Notes: generated by a model not told the origin, from the letters alone. A stretch of 64,000 nt of DNA from Amphritea atlantica (GCF_018860855.1 NZ_JAHKQE010000004.1:62001-126000); one strand, 5' to 3'; positions 24,695 to 34,176 are shown, counted from the first letter of the stretch. Made by a program: numbers and translations.

Positions 24695-25524
24695 ACCGTC
24701 GACCTTCCTTACTCTTTCGTTTGTTTCGGCACCTTGTGCTCATGAGCGGGGCAATGATCATGTTGATGCCATTTATCTGGATGTTGCTGACCTCGCTTAA
24801 GCCACCTGATGAGATCTTTACGTCAGAGCTGACACTGTGGCCACAGCATTGGTATTTCGTTGAAAACTATACAGAAGCGCTAACACGCATCCCGTTAATG
24901 AAGTTTCTGCTTAACGGTATTGTGGTCACCGTGACGATCTTTTTGTGCCAAGTCAGTATTGCTGTGCCCGTCGCGTATGCCTTAGCCAAGCTGCGTTTTA
25001 AAGGAAAGAAAACCCTGTTTGCGGCGGTGCTGTTCTGTTTGCTGATTCCACCTCAGGCGGTTTCGATCCCTTGGTACCTGCTGATGTATCAGTTTGGTTG
25101 GCTGGATAGTTATATGGCGTTAATCGCGCCGTTTAGTATCTCGGTATTCGGTATCTTCTTGATGCGACAGTTTTTCATGACCGTTCCCAATGATCTGATC
25201 TATGCCGCCCGTATCGACGGTTTTAGTGAACTAGCGATTGTTTGGAAGGTGATGCTGCCCACCGCGATGCCGGCGTTGGTGTCATTTGGCATCTTCTCGA
25301 TCGTAGCCCACTGGAACGATTATTTCTGGCCACTCATTGTGCTGAACTCACCGGATTATTACACCCCACCGCTTGGTTTAGTGAATTTTAGGAATGACGA
25401 CACCGGCAACGATTATGGCCCATTGATGGCTGCGGCCACCATCGTCATTACCCCGCTGGTCGGCGCATTTTTATTGGCTCAAAAACGTTTTATCGAAGGG
25501 ATCACGTTCTCGGGCATGAAATAA
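24691..25524 (+). CDS. ABC transporter permease (UgpE-like)
   Basis: A 277-residue permease that overlaps the previous gene by ATGA, implying translational coupling. The EAA loop reads AARIDGFSELAIVWKVMLP near residue 175, with the usual opening MPFIWMLLTSLKPPDEIF and the C-terminal RFIEGITFSGMK typical of UgpE/MalG proteins. It pairs with the UgpA-like subunit. The substrate cannot be deduced from the permease alone; the neighbouring phosphodiesterase suggests a glycerophospho- or other phosphoester compound. Confidence 0.92.
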   Translation: MNRRPSLLFRLFRHLVLMSGAMIMLMPFIWMLLTSLKPPDEIFTSELTLWPQHWYFVENYTEALTRIPLMKFLLNGIVVTVTIFLCQVSIAVPVAYALAKLRFKGKKTLFAAVLFCLLIPPQAVSIPWYLLMYQFGWLDSYMALIAPFSISVFGIFLMRQFFMTVPNDLIYAARIDGFSELAIVWKVMLPTAMPALVSFGIFSIVAHWNDYFWPLIVLNSPDYYTPPLGLVNFRNDDTGNDYGPLMAAATIVITPLVGAFLLAQKRFIEGITFSGMK

Positions 25525-25582
25525 ATATCGACTAAAACACATCCATTAAACAACCTCTTTTTATCTATTTAGGAATGTAACA

Positions 25583-26845
25583 ATGACACGTAAATCTCTT
25601 CAACGCTTAATCGCGGCTTGTACGCTAACCCTTACCGGCAGCGCTTTTGCGGCCACAGAACTGGTGGTGCAATATCCCTATGGCGGTACCTTTAAAGAAA
25701 CCTTTGCCGAGATAAAAACCGGATTTGAAGCCCAATATCCCGATATTAAGCTGAATTTTCGGGCTCCTTATGAAAACTACGAAGACGCCACCCAAAAGAT
25801 AATGCGTGAGGCGATTACCAAGCGTTTGCCCGATATCTCATTTCAGGGCCTCAACCGTATCAGGCCTCTCGTCGATCGTGATATTGCGGTTTCATTAGAG
25901 CCTTTTATCGCCAAAGAACAAGGCTTTGATAAAGAGGGCTACCACAAGGCGATGCTGGATATCGGCACTCACAATAATGAAGTCTATGGCCTGCCATTTG
26001 CCGTGTCTCTGCCGATCGCTTATTACAATATGGATCTAGTACGGCAAGCGGGCTGGGATGAGCATAACCTACCAAAAACCTGGGATGAGGTGATTCAGTT
26101 AGCACAGAAAATCGATGCGCTCGGTGATGATGTCACGGGGTTGGTTTATGGCTGGCAGATCACCGGCAACTGGTTATGGCAAGCACCGGTATTCTCACAA
26201 GGCGGCTCGATGCTGAGCGCCGATGAAAAAACCGTGAGCTTCGGTGGAGGAGAGGGGCAGTGGGCATTAGAGACCTTCGCCCGCTTCTTTAAAGAGGGTG
26301 GCATGAAGAATTATTCCAGCGCCGATGGCCAGCAGTCTTTTTATTCGGGCAAAGCGGGCATCTGGTTCTGGTCAACCTCGAACGTGACTAAAGCCGAACA
26401 GCAGATTGGCGACAAGTTTGAGATGAAAACAAACTTCTTTCCCAGCGTGAAAGCAGGGGGCACTCTGCCAGCTGGTGGCAACGCTATCGTCATGTTAACC
26501 AAAGATGCTGACAAGCAGGATGCTGCCTGGAAATTTATCAAGTTTTCGACATCGGGTAAGGGCGCAGCCATTGTGGCGCAAACCACGGGTTATATGCCGC
26601 CTAACAAAAAAGCCAATGAGGAATACCTAACTGACTTTTACCGTACCCATCCCAACCATTACACCGCAGTGAAACAACTGCCATTGATGACAGATTGGTA
26701 TGCGTTTCCCGGCAAAAACGGTCTGAAGATTACCCAGATTATTCACGATCATATGCAATCGATCGCCAGCGGCGACCGGATGAATGAGTCTGGTGCGGTG
26801 CTTAACGATATGGTCTCCGACGTGCAAAAATATTTGCCGCGCTAA
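25583..26845 (+). CDS. ABC transporter substrate-binding protein (UgpB-like)
   Basis: A 420-residue periplasmic binding protein of family 1. The signal peptide is MTRKSLQRLIAACTLTLTGS then AFA before ATELVVQYPY. Internal features include GLPFAVSLPIAYYNMDLVRQ, LPKTWDEVIQLAQKI and WFWSTSNVTKAEQQ, all common in sugar/glycerol-3-phosphate binding proteins. The preceding gap of 58 bp contains AGGAATG. An imperfect stem-loop follows at 26860-26887, which would protect the mRNA of this abundantly needed subunit. The ligand is unknown. Confidence 0.9.
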   Translation: MTRKSLQRLIAACTLTLTGSAFAATELVVQYPYGGTFKETFAEIKTGFEAQYPDIKLNFRAPYENYEDATQKIMREAITKRLPDISFQGLNRIRPLVDRDIAVSLEPFIAKEQGFDKEGYHKAMLDIGTHNNEVYGLPFAVSLPIAYYNMDLVRQAGWDEHNLPKTWDEVIQLAQKIDALGDDVTGLVYGWQITGNWLWQAPVFSQGGSMLSADEKTVSFGGGEGQWALETFARFFKEGGMKNYSSADGQQSFYSGKAGIWFWSTSNVTKAEQQIGDKFEMKTNFFPSVKAGGTLPAGGNAIVMLTKDADKQDAAWKFIKFSTSGKGAAIVAQTTGYMPPNKKANEEYLTDFYRTHPNHYTAVKQLPLMTDWYAFPGKNGLKITQIIHDHMQSIASGDRMNESGAVLNDMVSDVQKYLPR

Positions 26846-26859
26846 TAACTCTATTATCG

Positions 26860-26887
26860 AGCCACCATCACTTAGGGATGGGCGGCT
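26860..26887 (+). other. Intercistronic stem-loop after the binding-protein gene
   Basis: AGCC-A-CCATC (26860-26869) pairs with GATGG-GC-GGCT (26877-26887). There is no T run, so it is more likely an mRNA-stabilising or attenuating hairpin between the transporter and the enzyme genes than a full terminator. Confidence 0.5.
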
Positions 26888-26936
26888 TCGCTTCACCGAG
26901 CCTCGAGCGCCGGTATACAGATAACAAGGTAATACC

Positions 26937-27746
26937 ATGAAATTGATCCACCTAACCGATACTCATTTAACCCAGCCTGGGCAACCGCTGTATGGTAGCT
27001 TTCCTGCTGAACGGCTGCGTGACTGTGTCGCCTCCATTAATGCTGACCATGCCGATGCTGATCTCTGTGTGATTACCGGTGATTTAGCCCACGCCGGTGA
27101 GCCAGCGGCTTATGCTGAGTTCGCAGAGATTATTGCCGAGCTGAAAGTGCCTGTGCAATTAGTGGTGGGTAATCACGATCATCGTGGCCGTCTCGCGGCG
27201 CAATTCCCAACACTGCAACATGATGAACATGGGTTTGTGCAATCGGTTATCCATAACAGTAGCGGCAGTTTTATCTTTATGGATTCGGTTAAAGAGGGCA
27301 CCCATGCCGGTGCTTATTGCGAAAAACGGCAGCATTGGCTGGCGCAGCAATTGGCACAAGCAAGCGGCGATGTTTATCTATTTATGCACCATGCCCCCTT
27401 TAAAACAGGCATTAAACCGATGGATAAAATCGGTCTCGATCGGCAAGATGCTGTCAACTTGCAAAGCCTGTTACATAACCATGGCCGGGTAAAGCATCTC
27501 TTCTTTGGCCATTACCATCGGCCTATGCATGGCTCATGGGCGGGTATCGGTTTTTCGACACTGAGAGGCTTAAACCATCAAGTGGTATTGGATTTTCAGG
27601 AGGAAGATCAATATCTGTTTAACCATGAACCGCCGGCCTATGCGATCGTCTTTATCGATGACGACAATGTGGTTGTTCATAATCATGATTTTCTCGATCC
27701 ATCAACACCGTTTAATGCCTTAACCGAGCCGGAGTGGAATGCATGA
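26937..27746 (+). CDS. Metallophosphodiesterase (CpdA/GpdQ-like)
   Basis: A 269-residue calcineurin-like phosphoesterase. All five metal/catalytic blocks are present: HLTDTHLT (residues 5-12), VITGDLAHAG, VVGNHDHRG, FMHHAPF and LFFGHYHRPMHG. This set is typical of class III cyclic-nucleotide phosphodiesterases and of GpdQ-type glycerophosphodiesterases, both dimetal enzymes for phosphodiesters or phosphonate monoesters. No signal peptide is visible, so it acts in the cytoplasm on what the ABC importer brings in. It overlaps the next gene by ATGA. Confidence 0.9.
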   Translation: MKLIHLTDTHLTQPGQPLYGSFPAERLRDCVASINADHADADLCVITGDLAHAGEPAAYAEFAEIIAELKVPVQLVVGNHDHRGRLAAQFPTLQHDEHGFVQSVIHNSSGSFIFMDSVKEGTHAGAYCEKRQHWLAQQLAQASGDVYLFMHHAPFKTGIKPMDKIGLDRQDAVNLQSLLHNHGRVKHLFFGHYHRPMHGSWAGIGFSTLRGLNHQVVLDFQEEDQYLFNHEPPAYAIVFIDDDNVVVHNHDFLDPSTPFNALTEPEWNA

Positions 27747-28891
27747 AAACAGTGGCATCACAGCCTTGGCAGTTTGCTAACCCGGTGCGTATTCAGTGCG
27801 CTAATGGCGCTATCGATCAACTATCCAGCCTCATTAATGGGCGGCCCTATATTCTGGTCACCTATGCTGAGCCGGTGTTTCAGCAGTGGGCCGAGCGTAT
27901 TGCGCGGCAGGTGCAGCCGTTAATGGTGATCGATTCGATCCGTGCTAACCCCGACTTAGATGATATTAAGTTGCAGTGCGAGGCGCTTACGAGCTTAACT
28001 CAAGTACCGCAACTGGTTATCGCTTTAGGCGGTGGCTCAGTGCTGGATACTGCGAAGGCCTTAGCCGCTTCGCGAGGAGACTTCGCCCATTTTCATCAAG
28101 GCCTGCTCGCAGCGGAGGAGGTTACCGCAAGCTGGCCAATTATTGCGCTCCCCACCACGGCGGGTACCGGCTCTGAAGTTACCTGCTGGGGAACAATTTG
28201 GCATAGACATAGCGGTAAAAAATATTCGGTAAAAGGGCCGTCACTCTATCCTGAATGGGCGGTGATCGACCCCGAGCTTAGCTTAAATCTACCTTTTGAA
28301 CTGACTCGGCAAACCGGTTTGGATGCCCTCAGTCATGCATTAGAGAGTATCTGGAATGTTAACCGAAATCCGGTTAGCAATACTTTTGCCATTAAAGCCG
28401 CTAATACGATTCTTAATGTATTACCGAAACTATTAGATGATCTGACTAACCGTGACTTACGGCGTCAGATGGCCGAAGCAGCACTCTTGGCGGGGTTAGC
28501 GTTTTCAAATACTCAAACAGCGATTGCTCATGCGTTATCCTATCCGTTGACATTGAAATATGATGTGCCTCACGGGATTGCATGTTCGTTTACTCTGCCG
28601 CAGATCTTAACTGCCTCTAGCGGTATTCATCCTGATATCGATCAGGCGCTAATGACTATTTTTGGCAATCTCAATACCGCCGAAGCGACCTTAAGTGCAT
28701 GGTTGAAACGCTTAGGTGTCGCTACTGATCCAGAGCACTATGGTGTTGATCCTGTACGCTGGCCTGGTTTGGTGAATGAGGCGTGTTATAACCCTCGGGG
28801 GCAAAACTGGAGCGGTGATGCCAGCGCTTTAGAGCTGTTATTAATTCGCCATGCGCAACAAAAAGATCAACCACAAGGGTTCTCTAGATGA
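27743..28891 (+). CDS. Iron-containing alcohol dehydrogenase, phosphonoacetaldehyde reductase-like
   Basis: A 382-residue group III (iron) alcohol dehydrogenase. The ATG at 27743 overlaps the upstream stop codon. NAD(P) binding is at VIALGGGSVLDTAKALA; the metal ligand regions are TGLDALSHALESIW and IAHALSYPLTLKYDVPHGIA. The phrases PTTAGTGSEVTCWGTIW and KKYSVKGPSLYPEWAVIDP resemble PhpC-type phosphonoacetaldehyde reductases more than glycerol dehydrogenases. If so, in a degradative setting it would oxidise 2-hydroxyethylphosphonate to phosphonoacetaldehyde, the substrate of PhnX encoded at 57621. The specificity is inferred; another 2-carbon or 3-carbon phospho-alcohol is possible. Confidence 0.8.
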   Translation: MKTVASQPWQFANPVRIQCANGAIDQLSSLINGRPYILVTYAEPVFQQWAERIARQVQPLMVIDSIRANPDLDDIKLQCEALTSLTQVPQLVIALGGGSVLDTAKALAASRGDFAHFHQGLLAAEEVTASWPIIALPTTAGTGSEVTCWGTIWHRHSGKKYSVKGPSLYPEWAVIDPELSLNLPFELTRQTGLDALSHALESIWNVNRNPVSNTFAIKAANTILNVLPKLLDDLTNRDLRRQMAEAALLAGLAFSNTQTAIAHALSYPLTLKYDVPHGIACSFTLPQILTASSGIHPDIDQALMTIFGNLNTAEATLSAWLKRLGVATDPEHYGVDPVRWPGLVNEACYNPRGQNWSGDASALELLLIRHAQQKDQPQGFSR

Positions 28892-29646
28892 AGCCATTTC
28901 GTACGTTAATCGCCGAATCTGATGCGGTATTGGTTGATATGGATGGTTGCCTGATTGCCGGTCAGCAGGTGTTGCCCGGCGCAGCCGCTTTGATTGAACA
29001 GGCGGCGGATAAGTTCTGGTTAGTGTCGAATAATTCCAGCCATAGTGCTGTTGAACTCAGTCGCCGCTTAGCCGAGCTAGGGTTGCCTATTGCACCGCAG
29101 CAGATGTTATTAGCCGGAGAGGCGGTACTAGCCGAGGCTTCTCAGTGCTATCCGGCGCAAGGGGCGATGTTGCTCGCCCGCCAAGCATTGCGAACCTATG
29201 CTGCTAGTTTAGGCATTATTGAAGATGATGAGCAGCCAGCGGTGATTGTATTAACCCGTGATACCGATCTTTGTTATCAGCGTTTAAGCTTGGCCATTAA
29301 GCACCTCAGCCGAGGAGTGCCCTTATTAGTGGCCAACCCGGATTTTTCACACCCTGACCCCGACGGTGATCCAGTACCTGAAACCGGTAGCTTACTGGCC
29401 TTATTAATCAGCATTATTCCGCAACTAAAATATCGGGTGATGGGCAAACCCGAAGCGGGGCTGTTTCAGATGGCGCTGGCTAAAGCCAACGCCGATCCGC
29501 ATAACTGCGTTATGATCGGCGATAACCCCCGCACCGATCGTGATGGAGCCGAAGCGCTGGGTATTCGGGCGTTTTTGGTGGGGCAACACCCCGAAGCAGA
29601 TGCCATCAATCTGAACGCCTTGCTCGACAAAGCCCTGAGCCATTAG
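28888..29646 (+). CDS. HAD-superfamily phosphatase (NagD-like, class IIA)
   Basis: A 252-residue HAD hydrolase that overlaps the dehydrogenase gene by ATGA. Motif I is VLVDMDGCLIAG with the nucleophilic aspartate, motif II is LVSNNSS, motif III uses the Lys of VMGKPEAGLF, and motif IV is CVMIGDNPRTDRDGAEALGI. The class IIA cap domain between residues ~80 and 180 matches NagD/phosphoglycolate phosphatase-like enzymes. It would dephosphorylate a small phosphorylated product made by the phosphodiesterase or dehydrogenase. It is the last enzyme of the operon. Confidence 0.87.
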   Translation: MKPFRTLIAESDAVLVDMDGCLIAGQQVLPGAAALIEQAADKFWLVSNNSSHSAVELSRRLAELGLPIAPQQMLLAGEAVLAEASQCYPAQGAMLLARQALRTYAASLGIIEDDEQPAVIVLTRDTDLCYQRLSLAIKHLSRGVPLLVANPDFSHPDPDGDPVPETGSLLALLISIIPQLKYRVMGKPEAGLFQMALAKANADPHNCVMIGDNPRTDRDGAEALGIRAFLVGQHPEADAINLNALLDKALSH

Positions 29647-29717
29647 CGGGCAGGGTGTTTAGCCTATTTGTCACAAGAGTGACATATCATAGTGAAAAAA
29701 CATGATGGAACTCTACG

Positions 29718-31298
29718 ATGCATACCAGCCCGCTTAGCCCGGCCATTAAAACCGCTCATCCTGATTTAGCCGACCCCGATGTTTGGGCGCTGCTAAGCAG
29801 CGAGGCTAGCTGGTTGTTGGATGCCATTGAGAATATTGCCGAAGCCTTTGTTTATTGGGGACCGGATGATCGACTGGTGATGTGTAACAGCCAATATCCC
29901 TCACAATTTATGGAGCCGGATAAAGTCAGGCCTGGTGTGCATTTTTCTGAGCTGGTAGAACAGAATATTCGAACCGGTCGAGTGGTGCGCTTTAATGATA
30001 TTGATGATGTGCCAGCATCCCCCGAGGCTTATCGTGAAAAACGGATGGCGATGCACCACAGTGGCTATGGCACCTTCGAAGTCGAGAACTACTCCGGAAA
30101 ATGGCTGCAAGCTAGAGAGCGTAAAACGCGGGATGGCGGCACGGTTGGCATCTATACCGATATCACTGGGATTAAACAGGCAGAACAACGAGAACATCAG
30201 GCGGCCATCGCTGAAGCCCAAGCTAATCAGGGAAAATCACGCTTTCTCGCCGCAGCCAGCCATGATCTACGCCAGCCGTTGCATGCGATGGGGATACTTG
30301 TCAGCGCGCTGTCTGGGCGATTAAAGGCTCCGGAAGAGCGTGATCTGCTCGCCGGCATTGATACTTGCCTCAATACTATGCAAAGCCTGTTTGATTCATT
30401 ATTAGATATCTCTCGGCTGGATGCCGGTGTTATCGAGCCAGAACAGCAGCCCCTTGATCTAAGCCAATTGTTAAAACATGTCGAACAGGAATTTTCACCG
30501 CAAGCGCAGAGCAAAGGGTTAACCTTAACCGTACGTGGCACCGCGCACCATAGTTTCAGTGATAGCTCGATGCTAGGGCGCATATTACGCAACTTAATCG
30601 CCAATGCGATTAAATATACCGATGCCGGACGGGTGCTGGTTGCCGTTAGACCTCGTGCAGGCGCATTAGCGCTGGAGGTGTGGGATACCGGCATCGGTTT
30701 TCCAACAGCCCAGATCGATACCATGTTAGGCGAGTTTAAACAGCTTGAGGTGGGCAAAGTCAGAAGGCAGGGGTTAGGATTAGGCTTATCGATCGCTAGT
30801 CGGCTCTGTAATATGTTGCAGCACCCGCTAGAGATTCGCTCGATAGAGGGGCGTGGCTCGATGTTTAGGGTCGTTATCCCACTACATCAACCTAGCCAAA
30901 CGGTCGAAGCCACTGCCCAGCCTAGGCAGTACGCTGATATGAGCCAGCGCTATATCGTTGTATTAGATGATGATCAGGATAACCTTAAAGCAACCGCACT
31001 GTTATTGCGCGACTGGGGTTGCCGGGTTGAGACGGCAGCGAACCTCACCGAGATTGAACAGATCAAACACTGCCCAGATCTTATGTTAGTCGATCACCAC
31101 CTAAGTGATAATGAAAAGGGTACCGACGCCATTGATCGATTAAGCGCCAAATTCGGTAAAAAAATAGCGGGCTTAGTGATCACCGGCGATACCGAGCCAG
31201 AGCAATTGCAACAAATCAAAGCTCAAGGCTATCCGGTGGTGCATAAACCACTTAAGCCGATGAAACTAAGAGCGTTATTGCAGCAGCGGTTTTCTTAG
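29718..31298 (+). CDS. Hybrid sensor histidine kinase
   Basis: A 526-residue cytoplasmic hybrid kinase with no clear membrane segment. The order is an N-terminal PAS-like sensor (residues ~25-155: EAFVYWGPDDRLVMCN), a coiled linker, HisKA with His182 (AASHDLRQPLHAMG), HATPase (NLIANAIKYTDAG, WDTGIGFP, GLGLGLSIASRL) and a C-terminal receiver with Asp459 (LMLVDHHLS). The PAS-7-like sensor and the DLRQPLHA box are typical of soluble kinases that pair with small LuxR-type regulators. The likely partner is the response regulator at 21691, on the other side of the transport operon. It starts 71 bp after the HAD gene. Confidence 0.9.
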   Translation: MHTSPLSPAIKTAHPDLADPDVWALLSSEASWLLDAIENIAEAFVYWGPDDRLVMCNSQYPSQFMEPDKVRPGVHFSELVEQNIRTGRVVRFNDIDDVPASPEAYREKRMAMHHSGYGTFEVENYSGKWLQARERKTRDGGTVGIYTDITGIKQAEQREHQAAIAEAQANQGKSRFLAAASHDLRQPLHAMGILVSALSGRLKAPEERDLLAGIDTCLNTMQSLFDSLLDISRLDAGVIEPEQQPLDLSQLLKHVEQEFSPQAQSKGLTLTVRGTAHHSFSDSSMLGRILRNLIANAIKYTDAGRVLVAVRPRAGALALEVWDTGIGFPTAQIDTMLGEFKQLEVGKVRRQGLGLGLSIASRLCNMLQHPLEIRSIEGRGSMFRVVIPLHQPSQTVEATAQPRQYADMSQRYIVVLDDDQDNLKATALLLRDWGCRVETAANLTEIEQIKHCPDLMLVDHHLSDNEKGTDAIDRLSAKFGKKIAGLVITGDTEPEQLQQIKAQGYPVVHKPLKPMKLRALLQQRFS

Positions 31299-31432
31299 TC
31301 GCTCGGGGCATACAATAAGTGTGACACTAACAACATTTAATCTTTGACTCGTTGTTGGTCACTTCCGGTGCCGAGCGGGAAGCAAATTAACTGGCATCAT
31401 CAAAAACAAGCTATTCATGATAAGGGGCTTCT

Positions 31433-32371
31433 TCAACCTGAAGAAGACTCTGGCAAGAAAAAACCGGCAAGCTCTGTTAGATATTGTTCGATAAATTCGG
31501 TAAATATCAGGCTGCGGAGGGTCTGGCGATCCTTCTTAGGCAGTACTAGGTAGGTATCAATACCCAACTCAATTCCTTTGCTATTCAAGAGAACTAACTG
31601 TCCAGACGTAAGGTCGGCAGCGACTTCATAATATTCCGCTAAAGCTACCCCCTGTCTCAATCTCGCTGCCATCAGCGCTTGGTAATTGTCGCTGTAAAAA
31701 ATATTGCTTTCATGGCCTTTGGTCTGTCCATTAGCAAATTGATTGAACCAGTTCAGCCAACCTCGGGATCGGTCATGTAATAGCGGAAAATTCAAAAGCT
31801 CAGCTTCATTTTCAATCTGAGCTCGGTTGAGCATCAGCGTTGGTGAGACAATCGGATAGAATCGGGTGGTTATCAGTTTCCGAGTTTCCATATTAGTTGT
31901 ATCGTCTGGTAAACCAAAACAGACGCAAATATCATACTCATCGGGCAGCACTGGGGTATTGGGCGGTATCTGAAGCAGCTTCAGCGTCACCTCCGGATAG
32001 ATGCGGTTAAAACGGCCCATTACAGTGATTAGCATGTTGTTGGTGATAGAGGGGGTTGAGCACAGGATCAGCTCTCCAGCCATACTCTGGCTGTCACTGT
32101 CCAGCTGAACAATTCCCTTAGTGATGGTATCTAGACCTTCCGTTACAGCATTTAATAATTGCTTACCTACCGAATTGAGGTATAGGCGTTTATGTTTGCG
32201 TTCAAACAGCTGTTGTCCCAGTAATGCCTCTAAACTGCGAACCTGCTGACTGACAGCTCCCTGGGTTACTCCCAGTTGTTCTGACGCTTTACCAAGGTGG
32301 CAATGATGGGCGGCTGCTTCAAAAGCTCGCAGAGCATTAAGGGGTAACTGGCGACGACCGATCTTAATCAT
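31433..32371 (-). CDS. LysR-family transcriptional regulator (GcvA-like)
   Basis: A 312-residue regulator. The N-terminal winged helix is LPLNALRAFEAAAHHCHLGK and ASEQLGVTQGAVSQQVRSLE, followed by the linker helix and a periplasmic-binding-like effector domain from about residue 95. It is divergent from a DMT permease gene 105 bp away, the usual arrangement for control of the neighbour. A CTTCTTC/GAAGAAG hairpin overlaps its stop codon. The effector is unknown. Confidence 0.92.
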   Translation of the reverse strand: MIKIGRRQLPLNALRAFEAAAHHCHLGKASEQLGVTQGAVSQQVRSLEALLGQQLFERKHKRLYLNSVGKQLLNAVTEGLDTITKGIVQLDSDSQSMAGELILCSTPSITNNMLITVMGRFNRIYPEVTLKLLQIPPNTPVLPDEYDICVCFGLPDDTTNMETRKLITTRFYPIVSPTLMLNRAQIENEAELLNFPLLHDRSRGWLNWFNQFANGQTKGHESNIFYSDNYQALMAARLRQGVALAEYYEVAADLTSGQLVLLNSKGIELGIDTYLVLPKKDRQTLRSLIFTEFIEQYLTELAGFFLPESSSG

Positions 32372-32476
32372 TTAGAAAATCTATATAAAAAGCGGAGTAT
32401 TAATGACTTTGTAGCAGAAAAATTACTTGTTAGCGTCTTCTACCTGATGTTTTATTATCTGAGGTAAATTGAGAAT

Positions 32477-33364
32477 ATGATGCAACTTGGCTTGGTTCGT
32501 AGTGAAAGCACACGTAAAGGCGTTGTGTTGTGTCTGTTATCAATGATGGTGCTAGCTGCTCAGGATGCCATCACTAAGGTGTTGGTACAGGATATGGCCG
32601 TTGCACAATTTGTTATGGTCCGTTATTGGGTCTTTGCTGCTTTCGCTATTCTTTACGTTCATTTTAATGGCGGCATTATCTCTGCCTTGCGCACCCAGCA
32701 TGGCTGGTTGCAGCCATTACGTTCAATTATGGCGGTGGCGGAAATTGCTATTTTTACACTGGCGTTACGTTATTTGGGACTAGCTGAGGCTCACTCACTA
32801 TTCGCTGCATTTCCTCTTATTGCCATTGCGCTTGCAGGCCCTTTACTTGGAGAACATGTGGGGTTACGTCGTGGTTTGGCTGTATTAGCCGGTTTTATCG
32901 GAACGCTGATTATCCTTCGGCCAGGAATGGGGGTCTTTAAACCTGAGGCATTGATGGTCTTGACTGCTGCGCTGACCTTCGCGTTGTATAACATTGTGAC
33001 TCGTTTTGTAAGTCATCAGGATGGTTTCAATACTAATATGGTGTATCTGGCGGTTATTGGTTGTATAGCTGCAACCCTATTTGGTATTCCAGCATGGCGG
33101 GAACCAACAATGGATGAATGGGTGTTAATGGGGGTGTTATCTGTCACTGGTATCGCAGGTCACGTACTGTGAATCAAAGCGTTGCACTACGTCCCTGCGT
33201 CAGTGCTGCAACCGTTCAATTATAGCTTGCTGGTATTTGCAACGATCGTTGGTATTGTGATTTTTGAAGAATTTCCTGATTTTTGGACCATAGCTGGTGC
33301 TTCTCTGGTCGTCGCCAGCGGTTTGTATGCAATTGCGATTGACAGACTGCGGCGGAAAAGGTGA
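32477..33364 (+). pseudogene. DMT-superfamily permease (EamA) interrupted by an in-frame TGA
   Basis: Two EamA repeats are encoded in one frame. The first part (232 codons) covers about eight helices, from LCLLSMMVLAAQDAITKVLV to GVLSVTGIAGHVL; an in-frame TGA at 33170-33172 follows; the frame then continues IKALHYVPASVLQPFNYSLL and VASGLYAIAIDRLRR. Intact homologues read through this point without a gap, with leucine-type residues where the stop is. The lesion removes the last two helices. It is either a recent pseudogene or a sequencing error. The protein would have been a metabolite exporter or importer regulated by the divergent LysR protein. Confidence 0.82.
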
Positions 33365-33642
33365 GTTGAGGTATCAGCTATTCTGATTGATACTGTTGAA
33401 AGTGGCGCGCGCCTGACGGGGTAATCCCCCTTTTTAGTAGGTGCTCAAAATAGAAGTTAAGCGACCATCAACGGTGGTTTACCACCGTTGGTTTTATATG
33501 GTCGTTCATGCTTGTAAAACTATAACTAGCTTGTTGAATCCAGTGTTTCGAAGAGGTGTTTGCTCACCCTGCTGTCGCTGATCGTGCGATTGTGGCGCTC
33601 AATCTAGAAGCTATTATTGACTCCTGATCTTACAGCAGTAAA
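33365..33642. other. Intergenic region with a strong hairpin
   Basis: A perfect 10-bp inverted repeat, CAACGGTGGT-TT-ACCACCGTTG, lies at 33469-33490 and is followed by GGTTTTATAT. It may be a terminator after the permease pseudogene or the trace of a lost element. A short plus-strand phrase EEVFAHPAVADRAIVALNLE ends at about 33628 without a start. No gene is called. Confidence 0.45.
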
Positions 33643-34170
33643 TTATTTTTTATGTTTTGGCACGTCCGTAAATTCACCTTCTAAATTCAAAGGTTTATTT
33701 GAAGAATCCCCTTCAAAATAAACGGTTATCTTATATTTACCCGATATTAAATTATTGTCGTCCTTTGTAATCTCAACATAAGATCCATTAGGGCTTTGAG
33801 TGCTCACCCAATATGGAGCGTTAGCGAGATCTTCGGAAAAAACTGCATTGGTATTTTTTGACCATACAGTATTTTCTGTACCGGCAAGCTTATACTTACC
33901 AGTGCTGGTATAGCCTTTTAGATAAATAGTAAGGTTACTGAACGCGCCATCACTCTCAATGGCAATTCCATCATAAGGAGTGAATATCACTGATTCAGTC
34001 GAATAGTCAATTTTAGACAGGGCATCATGCCATTCAGCTGTTGAGTCGTGAGTACATTTTGTCATTCCCCAACCACAAATTGAAAAATTTGAATCTGCTA
34101 TGGCATTTGCACTTATGAAAAAACAAGAAAAAATCAGCGCCAGAAGTTTTGGATACTTGGAAATTTTCAT
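33643..34170 (-). CDS. Secreted hypothetical protein
   Basis: A 175-residue protein with a signal peptide (MKISKYPKLLALIFSCFFIS, then ANAIA before DSNFS). Start 34170 follows AAGAG at good spacing; 34176 is an alternative. The mature part has two cysteines close together (ICGWGMTKC) that could form a disulphide, and beta-rich repeats such as LTIYLKGYTSTGKYKLAG and KYKITVYFEGDS. It ends in a basic PKHKK tail. I do not recognise the family. It stands alone between a decayed permease and small unknown genes and may be an accessory gene. Confidence 0.7.
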   Translation of the reverse strand: MKISKYPKLLALIFSCFFISANAIADSNFSICGWGMTKCTHDSTAEWHDALSKIDYSTESVIFTPYDGIAIESDGAFSNLTIYLKGYTSTGKYKLAGTENTVWSKNTNAVFSEDLANAPYWVSTQSPNGSYVEITKDDNNLISGKYKITVYFEGDSSNKPLNLEGEFTDVPKHKK

Positions 34171-34176
34171 CAGCAT

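Noticed and set aside
31321-31362. GTGAC...GTTGTTGGTCAC stem after the hybrid kinase gene as a terminator
   Set aside because: The stem has a bulge and no T run follows; not distinct enough to call.
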